Made by a program: the position numbers and the translations under genes. 64,000 bases of DNA from a virus: positions 1 through 64,000 of the IMG/VR virus record IMGVR_UViG_3300031885_000003; one strand, 5' to 3'. The stretch's first letter is position 1. Every line of letters starts with the position of its first letter. The notes beneath the pieces are model-generated. The model was not told where the DNA came from. It searched no databases and saw only the letters and a list, made by a program, of their open reading frames with translations. Shown here piece by piece: positions 57,573 to 64,000 of the stretch.

Positions 57573-58163
57573 ATGGCGGGTAATGCCCAAAAAAAGAAGC
57601 CCTATAATATCAAGGCTTTAGCCGACATTTCTCCTGATCCGAAAAATGCGAATCGTGGTACCGAACGTGGCCTCGGGATGCTTGATCAATCACTCCGCAC
57701 ATACGGCGCAGGCCGCTCAATCCTATGCGACCGCAAGGGCGTGGTGATCGCCGGCAACAAGACACTCGAACGTGCTGCCGACATCGGCATGGACGTGGAG
57801 GTAATCCAGAGCGACGGCACCCGGCTCGTGGTGGTACAGCGGACCGACTTGGACTTGGCGGAAGGCGGGGCCGCGCGTGAACTGGCCTATGCCGACAACC
57901 GGGCGGGGCAGGTCGGGCTTGACTGGGACCCGGCAGTATTGGCGGCGGACCTCGCGGCGGGGGTTGACCTGGACAAGTTCTGGCTACCGGGGGAGATGGA
58001 ATTGATCGGGCCAGAAAAAGAGTCGGAACCGCTAGATGCCTCACCACAACTTGGCGCACTGGAATACCGGATCGTCGTGACGTGCCGGGACGAAGAACAC
58101 CACGCCGAAGTCTTGTCGATGCTTCAAAAAGAAGGGCTTGAATGCAAAGTTTTGATATCGTAG
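57573..58163 (+). CDS. ParB-like (ParB/Srx fold) protein
   Basis: ATG 57573. The 196-residue product shows the ParB-Srx plan: strand (YNIKALADISPDPKNANRGT), helix (LGMLDQSLRTYGAGRSILCD), the GVVIAGNKTLERAADIGMDV helix that carries the conserved GN-x-R-type box, and LAYADNRAGQVGLDWDP. Phage relatives are usually encoded beside DNA-modification or packaging genes and may recognise nucleic acid or act as nuclease/CTPase. It overlaps the ABC-GNAT gene by 22 bases, which argues for joint function. Confidence 0.75.
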   Translation: MAGNAQKKKPYNIKALADISPDPKNANRGTERGLGMLDQSLRTYGAGRSILCDRKGVVIAGNKTLERAADIGMDVEVIQSDGTRLVVVQRTDLDLAEGGAARELAYADNRAGQVGLDWDPAVLAADLAAGVDLDKFWLPGEMELIGPEKESEPLDASPQLGALEYRIVVTCRDEEHHAEVLSMLQKEGLECKVLIS

Positions 58164-59269
58164 TTGAAAGCGATGTATCCGCCTCTGCGCGGTGTAGGCA
58201 ACTGGAAGGCATGTTCGATGTGCCGCCGTCGAAACGATCGCGCCTACAGTTCACTGGCGAACTCGATCTCGACTCGCAACCCTGGAGCGTGGGCCTGATT
58301 GTCGGCCCGTCCGGGGCGGGCAAGTCCACAATCGCTAAGTACCTCTTTCCCGCTGAATATGGGCGTACTTACGAATGGGGCAAACAGAGCGTTATAGACG
58401 ACTTCTCAGAGACGCTTTCGGTTGCGGACATATCGAGCGTATGTCAGGCGGTCGGGTTCAACACTATACCGGCGTGGCTACGCCCATTCGCCGTGCTTTC
58501 CACTGGCGAGCGATTCCGAGTGGAACTTGCCCGCAACCTTATCGAAGGCGGCGATCTCATTGTAATGGACGAATTCACGTCCGTTGTGGATCGGCAAGTC
58601 GCGCAGATCGGCGCGAACGCAGTCCAGAAATACGTGAGACGAAACGGAAAACGATTTGTGGCCGTCTCGTGTCATAGCGACATAATCGACTGGCTTCAAC
58701 CTGATTGGATCTACGAACCGGCGTTGTCCAGGTTCGTAAGGGGGTTAGTTCGGCGACGCCCAAGCATGGAGGTCGAAATCACAAGAGTCAATTATGAAGC
58801 GTGGAAACTATTCGCTCCATTTCACTATCTGACGGCAGAACTAAACCGGGTGGCGAAATGTTTCGGGCTTTGGATTGGTGGGCGCTTAACGTCCTTTGCC
58901 GGATTGCTCTGCCGCCCAACCAAGAAAGCGGATCTATGGGGTGTGAGTAGGCTTGTAACGCTACCAGACTGGCAGGGGCTGGGATTGGCAATGATACTGG
59001 CGTGCAAGATGGGCGGGGCGCACAAAGCCATTGGCAAGCGGCTCCATACCTATCCCGCGCATCCGAGCCTTATGAGGTCGTTTGATAAATCGCCGGAATG
59101 GGCGCTCATAAAGAAGCCAGGAGAATTCAAGGGCAAGGAAAACCAAAAGGGGTTTAAAGCCATGAAGGGAAACCGCATAGATCCGAATAACGAGGGCCGT
59201 CCCTATGCCGTGTTTGAATATTGCGGTCTAGCAATGGACCGCGCAGAAGCGGAGGCCCTACTTGCGTAA
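58142..59269 (+). CDS. ABC-type ATPase fused to GNAT (Mom-like) acetyltransferase
   Basis: The 375-residue product joins two enzymes. Residues about 45-200 form an ABC ATPase: Walker A VGPSGAGKST, signature LSTGERFRVELARNL, Walker B DLIVMDEFTSVVD and the switch His in VAVSCHSDIIDW. Residues about 210-340 form a GNAT-like domain (ITRVNYEAWKLFAPFHYLTA ... LVTLPDWQGLGLAMILACKM). This is the COG2401 plan. Related GNATs include Mu Mom, which modifies adenine in phage DNA. No membrane partner is present, so it is not a transporter. Partner ParB-like gene upstream. Modification of DNA is inference. Confidence 0.75.
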   Translation: MQSFDIVVESDVSASARCRQLEGMFDVPPSKRSRLQFTGELDLDSQPWSVGLIVGPSGAGKSTIAKYLFPAEYGRTYEWGKQSVIDDFSETLSVADISSVCQAVGFNTIPAWLRPFAVLSTGERFRVELARNLIEGGDLIVMDEFTSVVDRQVAQIGANAVQKYVRRNGKRFVAVSCHSDIIDWLQPDWIYEPALSRFVRGLVRRRPSMEVEITRVNYEAWKLFAPFHYLTAELNRVAKCFGLWIGGRLTSFAGLLCRPTKKADLWGVSRLVTLPDWQGLGLAMILACKMGGAHKAIGKRLHTYPAHPSLMRSFDKSPEWALIKKPGEFKGKENQKGFKAMKGNRIDPNNEGRPYAVFEYCGLAMDRAEAEALLA

Positions 59270-59617
59270 CGTCACAATGCGCGGCTCCTGGCCTTTGGGC
59301 TGGACTTCGACACGGAAGAACCCGAGATGCCCTTTCGCCGGAATCGGATTGATCCGCCGGACGTTGGCGATAACCCAAGCGTACATGTTCGGGATGTGCG
59401 CGATACAAGCGGCGTCTTCGTCTGCGCGTACAAACGGGCGGCACTCGATAATGTCAAACACGGCAATCGCAAAACCCGCGGGGTATATTGCGGGCGACGC
59501 CGAGGAACACAAGAGCACCTGCGCTCGGGGAGGCGTGCTCCACTGGCGGATCTCCAACGTTTTCCGCCCCTGGGCGATCATGTTCGCCCAAGGCTGTTTG
59601 ACGCTAAGCGCAATCAT
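59258..59617 (-). CDS. ASCH domain protein (canonical)
   Basis: Start ATG 59617 (MIALSVKQPWANMIAQGRKT), coupled to the gene upstream whose stop overlaps. The 119-residue product has the ASCH hallmarks: KQPWANMIAQGRKTLEIRQW at its start, a strand pair, and a C-terminal strand (GHLGFFRVEVQPKG). A second possible ATG lies twelve bases upstream. ASCH domains bind RNA or modified bases. Convergent with the ABC-GNAT gene by a 12-base overlap. Confidence 0.8.
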   Translation of the reverse strand: MIALSVKQPWANMIAQGRKTLEIRQWSTPPRAQVLLCSSASPAIYPAGFAIAVFDIIECRPFVRADEDAACIAHIPNMYAWVIANVRRINPIPAKGHLGFFRVEVQPKGQEPRIVTLRK

Positions 59618-59618
59618 T

Positions 59619-60086
59619 TCACGCGGCATGGAGCGGCCCGAAAAGGCGGTGCAACTCTGCGCACGCTGCGTTGTAGTCGTTTTGATCCCACGCATTACGT
59701 CCACCTTTGCGCATCCTGCGATTGCCTACGTCCGCTGCGGCTGCGCGGCCTATTGCGTCTTGCATCTGAGGCGAGCGGGCCTTGCAGTGAGGCCGCGCCT
59801 GTGCTTTCATTCTCGCCCGTTCCATCTTCGCTTGTTCGATCCTACACGCTTTTTGTTTCCCCATCAACTCTATCATCGCATCGGCGATTGGCTTGCGGGC
59901 CTCGATTACGGCAAGAAGTTCCGTTACTCTCGCGTGGCGGCTTCCATTCTCGGGGTCTTGCACGTCCGGCGAGAGCATAAGGAGTTCAAGGCGATCCCGC
60001 CACAAATCGTAGTCCACAATGTCCGGCCCGTTGATCGGCAAGTTGCGGAAACGGCTACACGGGGACGCTCGAAATGCTTTCCTCAT
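59619..60086 (-). CDS. Hypothetical protein (155 aa)
   Basis: The product MRKAFRASPCSRFRNLPING is helical and basic with MIELMGKQKACRIEQAKMER and a Trp-rich end (GGRNAWDQNDYNAACAELHR). ATGA overlap with the upstream minus-strand gene. Member of a three-gene minus operon inserted between modification genes and terminase B. Not recognised. Confidence 0.6.
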   Translation of the reverse strand: MRKAFRASPCSRFRNLPINGPDIVDYDLWRDRLELLMLSPDVQDPENGSRHARVTELLAVIEARKPIADAMIELMGKQKACRIEQAKMERARMKAQARPHCKARSPQMQDAIGRAAAADVGNRRMRKGGRNAWDQNDYNAACAELHRLFGPLHAA

Positions 60087-60313
60087 TTTGCACCTGCAAT
60101 CACGTCCGCAAGGGCAGTCTCGGCTTCTTCACGAGTTTCAAATGTCTTTGAACGGATCCCCTTCGTAAAGCCCGAAACATATTCTTTCGTCAAGGACATT
60201 GGCACAAGCCCGCGAAAACCCCATCGCCCTGTCGGGTATTCTACGAGTGTGCATTTCGTGGGGGTCTTTTCGTGCATCTTATTGAACATCATTAAATCGT
60301 TCCAATCGCTCAT
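60083..60313 (-). CDS. Hypothetical protein (76 aa)
   Basis: ATG 60313 behind GAGGGAGGG. The product MSDWNDLMMFNKMHEKTPTK has a beta-hairpin core (YPTGRWGFRGLVPMSLTKEY) and a C-terminal helix (TREEAETALADVIAGAK), like small AP2-type integrase-arm or RNA-binding folds. First gene of the minus operon. Confidence 0.6.
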   Translation of the reverse strand: MSDWNDLMMFNKMHEKTPTKCTLVEYPTGRWGFRGLVPMSLTKEYVSGFTKGIRSKTFETREEAETALADVIAGAK

Positions 60314-60368
60314 CTCGCCCTCCCTCTCTCTTTATCGTTTCACTTCAACTCTCATTCCCTACCCCTTA

Positions 60369-60397
60369 ATTGTATCTGACAATCCCGCAAACCGCAA
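60369..60397 (-). promoter_or_regulatory. Promoter of the minus-strand ASCH operon
   Basis: Minus strand: TTGCGG (60,392-60,397), 17-base spacer, TACAAT (60,369-60,374), about 55 bases upstream of the ATG at 60,313. Confidence 0.65.
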
Positions 60398-60459
60398 CCA
60401 AAATATGTGCATAAATGCCAGTGGCTCCAGCACTTACAGCGGTTTTATTGGTTTAAATT

Positions 60460-60948
60460 ATGCCTAAGAACGGCAAACCCCGCCCCCGCCAGTTATACGA
60501 CCCCGCACGCACGCCGGGCATCATCCGGGCACTCGCCCAGGCTGGCCACACGAACGCTGAAATGGCGGCGCTGCTCGACGTGTCCAGCAAATGCCTGTGG
60601 CAGTGGCGCGACAAATATCCAGAGGTTCGAGCCGCGCTCGATGACGGCAAGACGGTTGCCGATCAGATGGTCATAGACGCGCTCTACAAACGGGCGCTCG
60701 GGTATGAGTACGAGGAAACCGAAGTCAAAGGCGTAGTAGACGAACACGGGCAGCCTATCGGTATGAAGGAAGTTAAGAAGGTCAAGAAACAGATGGCCCC
60801 GGATGTGGGCGCGTGTTGTTTCTGGCTCAAAAACCGTAGACCCGATGAATGGCGCGATGTGTATAAGGGCGAGGTATCCGCCAATATTATCCTGTCCGTA
60901 ATTCCGCCCCCCAAACCCAATGCCGCCTCAGAGCCGACTACAAATTGA
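60460..60948 (+). CDS. terS: Terminase small subunit B
   Basis: The 162-residue product MPKNGKPRPRQLYDPARTPG has an HTH at about 25-55 (GHTNAEMAALLDVSSKCLWQ), a central beta/helix unit (YEYEETEVKGVVDEHGQPIG), and the end CCFWLKNRRPDEWRDVYKGE, characteristic of this TerS family. No ribosome site is visible before the ATG, suggesting a short or absent leader. Overlaps TerL B by 29 bases. Confidence 0.85.
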   Translation: MPKNGKPRPRQLYDPARTPGIIRALAQAGHTNAEMAALLDVSSKCLWQWRDKYPEVRAALDDGKTVADQMVIDALYKRALGYEYEETEVKGVVDEHGQPIGMKEVKKVKKQMAPDVGACCFWLKNRRPDEWRDVYKGEVSANIILSVIPPPKPNAASEPTTN

Positions 60949-62179
60949 CCTGAGCCGCCTGGCTGAGGCATGTGTCCCTAGATTCTACCCGTTATATTTC
61001 AATCGATCCCGATTCTTGGTTATGGTAGGCGGGGCCGGATCGGGCAAGTCTCATTTTGCGGCAGAAAAGGTACTTGGACGGCTCGTATCAGAGCAGGGCC
61101 CACATCGTTTCGTGGTTGGACGCAAAGTACAACGAACGCTGCGGGCTTCATGTTTCCGCCTCTTGAATGACTACATAAACCGCTGGGGTTGGACAAAACA
61201 TTTCAACGTCAACAAGTCTGACCTCGATATTACATTCATGCCCACAGGCGCACAGATCATGTTTGTCGGTATGGATGACCCAGAGAAACTAAAATCCATC
61301 GAACAACCCACGGGCTTCTGGCTGGAAGAGGCTACTGAATTCAGCGAGGAAGATATAGGTCAAGTCAACCTGCGGTTACGCACTGATATCGTGCCATACA
61401 TGCAGATCATGTTGACGTTCAACCCAATATCAATCAATCACCACCTAAAGACTCGTTTCTTTGATTGTGAACCAACCGAACGCATAACTACGATGCGATC
61501 AACGTTCTTGGACAACCCGTTTTTGGTTGCATCCTACCGCGCTGAACTAGAAGACCTCCGGCTGCGCAACCCGTCGTGGTGGACCATTTACGGCCGTGGC
61601 GAATGGGGCGTCATGGAAGGGTTGATTTACGACCCGCCCATCATAGGGCTATGGCCGGAATCATTCGATGAAACGTTCTACGGGCTCGATTTTGGCTACA
61701 ATAACCCGACGGCGTTAATCCAGGTTGACATAAAAGACAAGGTTCCGTACCTAACAGAACTAGTGTACGAAACGGAACTCACCAACGCTGGGTTGATAAA
61801 ACAACTGACTGGTAGTGAAGCGGAAGGGCTTATTAAGCCGCTTATCACAAACCGGAACTTACCCATTTATGCCGATGCCGCCGAACCAGGACGCATCGTC
61901 GAAATACGTAATGCCGGGTTCAACTGTAAACCCGCCGACAAGGGGCCAGGTTCGGTCCATGCCGGGATATCATTCTGCAAAGGAGTAAAGCTTTATACCA
62001 AATCTAGTAACGCCAATCTAAACGCGGAGTTTTCCTCTTATGTCTGGCTAAAGGATAAAAACGGCAAGACGCTGGATGAACCAATAGCGGTCAAAAATCA
62101 TGCCATGGATGCTATGCGTTACGGCCTATGGACACACTTGGGCAAACGCCGTCCGTTACAGCCAATCCGCGTCCGATAA
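60920..62179 (+). CDS. terL: Terminase large subunit B (PBSX/Terminase_3 type)
   Basis: The 419-residue motor has Walker A VGGAGSGKSHF (about 36-46), Walker B GFWLEEATEF (about 126), a coupling motif (LTFNPIS), and a nuclease half with Asp in YGLDFGYNNPTALIQVDIKD (about 246), Asp in IYADAAEPGRIVEIRNAGF and AMDAMRYGLW near the end. A full set of PBSX-type landmarks. Works with the portal at 62,223. Start overlaps TerS B. Confidence 0.93.
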   Translation: MPPQSRLQIDLSRLAEACVPRFYPLYFNRSRFLVMVGGAGSGKSHFAAEKVLGRLVSEQGPHRFVVGRKVQRTLRASCFRLLNDYINRWGWTKHFNVNKSDLDITFMPTGAQIMFVGMDDPEKLKSIEQPTGFWLEEATEFSEEDIGQVNLRLRTDIVPYMQIMLTFNPISINHHLKTRFFDCEPTERITTMRSTFLDNPFLVASYRAELEDLRLRNPSWWTIYGRGEWGVMEGLIYDPPIIGLWPESFDETFYGLDFGYNNPTALIQVDIKDKVPYLTELVYETELTNAGLIKQLTGSEAEGLIKPLITNRNLPIYADAAEPGRIVEIRNAGFNCKPADKGPGSVHAGISFCKGVKLYTKSSNANLNAEFSSYVWLKDKNGKTLDEPIAVKNHAMDAMRYGLWTHLGKRRPLQPIRVR

Positions 62180-62205
62180 AATCCCTTGACAAAAAGGGGA
62201 ACACG
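62180..62205 (+). promoter_or_regulatory. Promoter-like motif shared with 57,324
   Basis: AATCCCTTGAC, AAAAA, GGGGAACACG; fits the motif at 57,324 in all fixed positions except one base. It is 17 bases upstream of the portal start. It may be the -35 region of a phage promoter or a regulator site. Confidence 0.5.
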
Positions 62206-62222
62206 GCCCGCCTAATCTCTCT

Positions 62223-63725
62223 ATGAGTGCTGAGACCGATCTGAAGCGAGCCATTCTGGACCTTTCTACAAAAGCCGTCGCGTACCGCCGCCTATGGAAT
62301 TATTACGAGGGCAAACACCCGCTCGTGTTTAGTAGCGAGAAGCTCGCTGAGGTATTTGATCGCGCCGTCCCGTTTGTCCAGAACTGGTGTGAAGTTATCA
62401 TAAATGCCGCGCTAGACCGGCTCATAATTGATGGGTGGAGCATCCAGGATGGCCTGGCAAAAGACGCGCTCGACGAGCTATGGCGTAAGACGCAGTTGCG
62501 CCGCCGGGCGGGCGATGTTCATAAGGCCGCACTAGTAACGGGCGAAGCGTTTGTTGTTGTTCAAAAAGATGCAGACAAAGCTGTCCGCGCATTCTACAAT
62601 GACCCATGTAACATGGCCATGTACTATGACGATGAAAAGCCGCAGGTTAAAAAATTTGCAGTAAAGGCATGGCTAGATACCCAAGTCAAAAAGTGGCGGT
62701 TGAACCTGTATTATCTCAATCGCATCGAGCACTATATCAACAATGGCGCTGACTTCGGATCGACCTTTACCCCGTATTCGGCTGAGAACGTGAAACCCGT
62801 TGAGCCGCATGACTTTGGGTTTATCCCTATCATCCATTTCCGCCGCGATCTACGCACTACCATTGGCGAACTAACGCCCAGCGTGCTCAGCATCCAAGAT
62901 GCGATTAATAAGTTGTTCTCCGACATGATGGTCACAAGCGAGTATAGTGCATTTCAACAGCGGTGGGTGATCGGACGGTTTGAAGGCACAGGCAAAATCC
63001 CCGTTGCGCCATTTACGACTGTGGAAATCCCGCCGGGCGCGCCCGGTGAACAGCCAGTATCTGTTGGCCAGTTTGAGGCCAGCGATCCACAATGTTACTT
63101 GCTACCCTTGGAGCAGCTTGTCCATTCAATCGCCATTATCAGCCGGACGCCAAAATCGTACTTCCTCAAGACCGGCGGAGACCCGAGTGGTGAAGCCCTA
63201 CAGGCCATGGAAGCCCCGCTCGTTTCTAAGGTTGAATCTATGCAAGACAATTTTGGCGATTCCTGGGGCGAAGTCGGAGATATGATGCTCGCGTTTGCTG
63301 GGGTGAATATTAGCGAAGATGAGGATCTCTGGCCGCTCTGGAAACCGGCTGCAACGCCTATTCCAAAAGCACAGGCAGAAATCCGGGAGATCAATACACG
63401 CGCGGGCCTGCCTATCGAATGGCAGATGAAGCGCGAAGGGTTGACGGAGGAAGAACTCCAGGAGTTGCACGAGGCGAAGGCCGATGAAGCTACGCGCGGC
63501 AATATCCCACGGCTGGCAGGATTGCCAGGCAATGTACCCGAGGGCATACGCGCCGCGGCTATAGGCGAAGCCAAGGGGGCACTTGCGGGCGGCCTTCAGC
63601 CAGAAGTTGTCAAAGCTATAACGGGCGCAAGTCAAACCGCTGTTGACCGTATGGTGCGGGATGGCACGCTGGAGAAGTTCATGGCGAAATGGGCAGGCAA
63701 ACCGATTGTAGCAGGGGTAACATGA
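62223..63725 (+). CDS. Portal protein B (SPP1 gp6-like)
   Basis: The 500-residue product MSAETDLKRAILDLSTKAVA follows the gp6-like portal plan: WNYYEGKHPL near 25, VPFVQNWCEVIINAALDRLI, PVEPHDFGFIPIIHFRRDLR, SVLSIQDAINKLFSDMMVTS, TPKSYFLKTGGDPSGEALQA (the PSG crown motif), and a long helical C terminus. It forms the DNA entry ring of a siphovirus-like head. Unlike portal A in length and sequence. Confidence 0.9.
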   Translation: MSAETDLKRAILDLSTKAVAYRRLWNYYEGKHPLVFSSEKLAEVFDRAVPFVQNWCEVIINAALDRLIIDGWSIQDGLAKDALDELWRKTQLRRRAGDVHKAALVTGEAFVVVQKDADKAVRAFYNDPCNMAMYYDDEKPQVKKFAVKAWLDTQVKKWRLNLYYLNRIEHYINNGADFGSTFTPYSAENVKPVEPHDFGFIPIIHFRRDLRTTIGELTPSVLSIQDAINKLFSDMMVTSEYSAFQQRWVIGRFEGTGKIPVAPFTTVEIPPGAPGEQPVSVGQFEASDPQCYLLPLEQLVHSIAIISRTPKSYFLKTGGDPSGEALQAMEAPLVSKVESMQDNFGDSWGEVGDMMLAFAGVNISEDEDLWPLWKPAATPIPKAQAEIREINTRAGLPIEWQMKREGLTEEELQELHEAKADEATRGNIPRLAGLPGNVPEGIRAAAIGEAKGALAGGLQPEVVKAITGASQTAVDRMVRDGTLEKFMAKWAGKPIVAGVT

Positions 63726-63922
63726 TAGAACGTCGCGAAAGTGAACGCCAAAAACTAATCGCTATTGCTACCACTACGCGGGTCAACCTCTGCGATAGAA
63801 AAGATTGCGCAAACAACTTCGACATGAAATGTAATGCCAGACTGGTGGAAATCGATAGGGAAGGATGTCGCATGTATGCCGGAGAAGAACACACCCGTAT
63901 ACACAAAAAGTTTGTTGAGTAG
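63722..63922 (+). CDS. DUF1540-like cysteine protein
   Basis: The 66-residue product has CDRKDCANNFDMKC and a later C (GCRMY), the spacing of small DUF1540-type zinc proteins, with a basic amphipathic front (MIERRESERQKLIAIATTTR). Overlaps the portal gene by ATGA. Function unknown. Confidence 0.65.
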   Translation: MIERRESERQKLIAIATTTRVNLCDRKDCANNFDMKCNARLVEIDREGCRMYAGEEHTRIHKKFVE

Positions 63923-63946
63923 GATACGGGCATAAGGAGACGGGCG

Positions 63947-64000
63947 ATGTCAACACCTGAATTTCATCGGCACGATACGTGCATACACTACTTGGCGGAA
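63947..64000 (+). CDS. Start of a gene cut by the window edge
   Basis: ATG 63947, eight bases behind AAGGAGA, encodes MSTPEFHRHDTCIHYLAE and runs to the window end. The first 18 residues, with His and Cys, do not identify a family. Expected position of a small gene before head-morphogenesis genes of module B. Confidence 0.5.
   Translation, partial: MSTPEFHRHDTCIHYLAE

Noticed and set aside
58142-59269. ABC transporter
   Set aside because: The ATPase is fused to a GNAT domain and there is no membrane permease nearby.
59262-60467. A 401-codon plus-strand frame opposite the ASCH operon
   Set aside because: The minus strand holds a canonical ASCH domain, ATGA couplings and a promoter; the plus frame has no domain.
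1-64000. CRISPR array
   Set aside because: I looked for regularly spaced 24-40 base repeats; the direct repeats found are short (8-11 bases) or gene paralogs.
1-64000. Insertion sequences or transposases
   Set aside because: No DDE or HUH transposase and no short terminal repeats with target duplications; the HNH protein at 2,297 lacks transposon context.

Overview
The window is tailed-phage DNA (Caudoviricetes) throughout. I see no host housekeeping gene, no rRNA and no intact host tRNA. Ribosome sites of the GGAG type, lipobox signal peptides and a tyrosine integrase beside a tRNA-derived attachment core point to temperate phage of an unidentified bacterium. Genes are densely packed, often coupled by ATGA overlaps, and many encode tiny zinc-ribbon or coiled-coil proteins.

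Layout. (1) 1-7,867, plus strand: early operon with an ASCH-like protein, a PD-(D/E)XK nuclease, an HNH endonuclease, a likely recombination protein and small proteins; it ends at a terminator at 7.9 kb. (2) 33,938-7,916, minus strand: a complete late operon A with small terminase, a probable lysis set, large terminase, portal, scaffold, decoration protein, DUF5309-like capsid, adaptor, fibre, two paralogous nozzle-like proteins and four probable ejection proteins ending in a 1,737-residue giant. The order is podovirus-like. (3) 34-35.3 kb: mostly non-coding, with a tRNA-like 3' half, a leaderless promoter/gene pair and a G-run tract. (4) 35.3-38 kb, plus: tiny genes behind repeated hairpin leaders. 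(5) 38-41 kb: integrase, a full attP-like site (tRNA 3' half flanked by repeated arm sites) and a divergent CI/Cro-type switch. (6) 41.2-48.6 kb, plus: a 380-nt hairpin-rich non-coding element, then replication and recombination genes (TOPRIM protein, replication initiator, DnaB, SPOUT methyltransferase, SSB-like, RusA). (7) 48.6-57.3 kb, plus: a coupled array of small accessory genes including MazG-like and ASCH-like proteins. (8) 57.3-59.3 kb: ParB-like protein plus an ABC-ATPase/GNAT fusion, a candidate DNA-modification pair. (9) 60.3-64 kb: a second, unrelated packaging module B with small terminase, large terminase and SPP1 gp6-like portal.

Two complete packaging modules in one molecule need explaining. 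Bases 1-127 are identical to 50,659-50,785 and diverge at base 128. The simplest reading, which is inference, is that 1-50,658 is one circular temperate phage genome of about 50.7 kb (integrase, switch, replication, early genes, late module A), while 50,786-64,000 is the alternative continuation found in a related phage sharing the early region but carrying late module B. Tandem prophages, or one genome with two packaging modules, are the alternatives.

Functionally the switch at 40.2-40.9 kb would choose lysogeny or replication, 43-48.6 kb supplies the replisome, the small-gene arrays are probable host-takeover or anti-defence functions, and the late modules build the particle.
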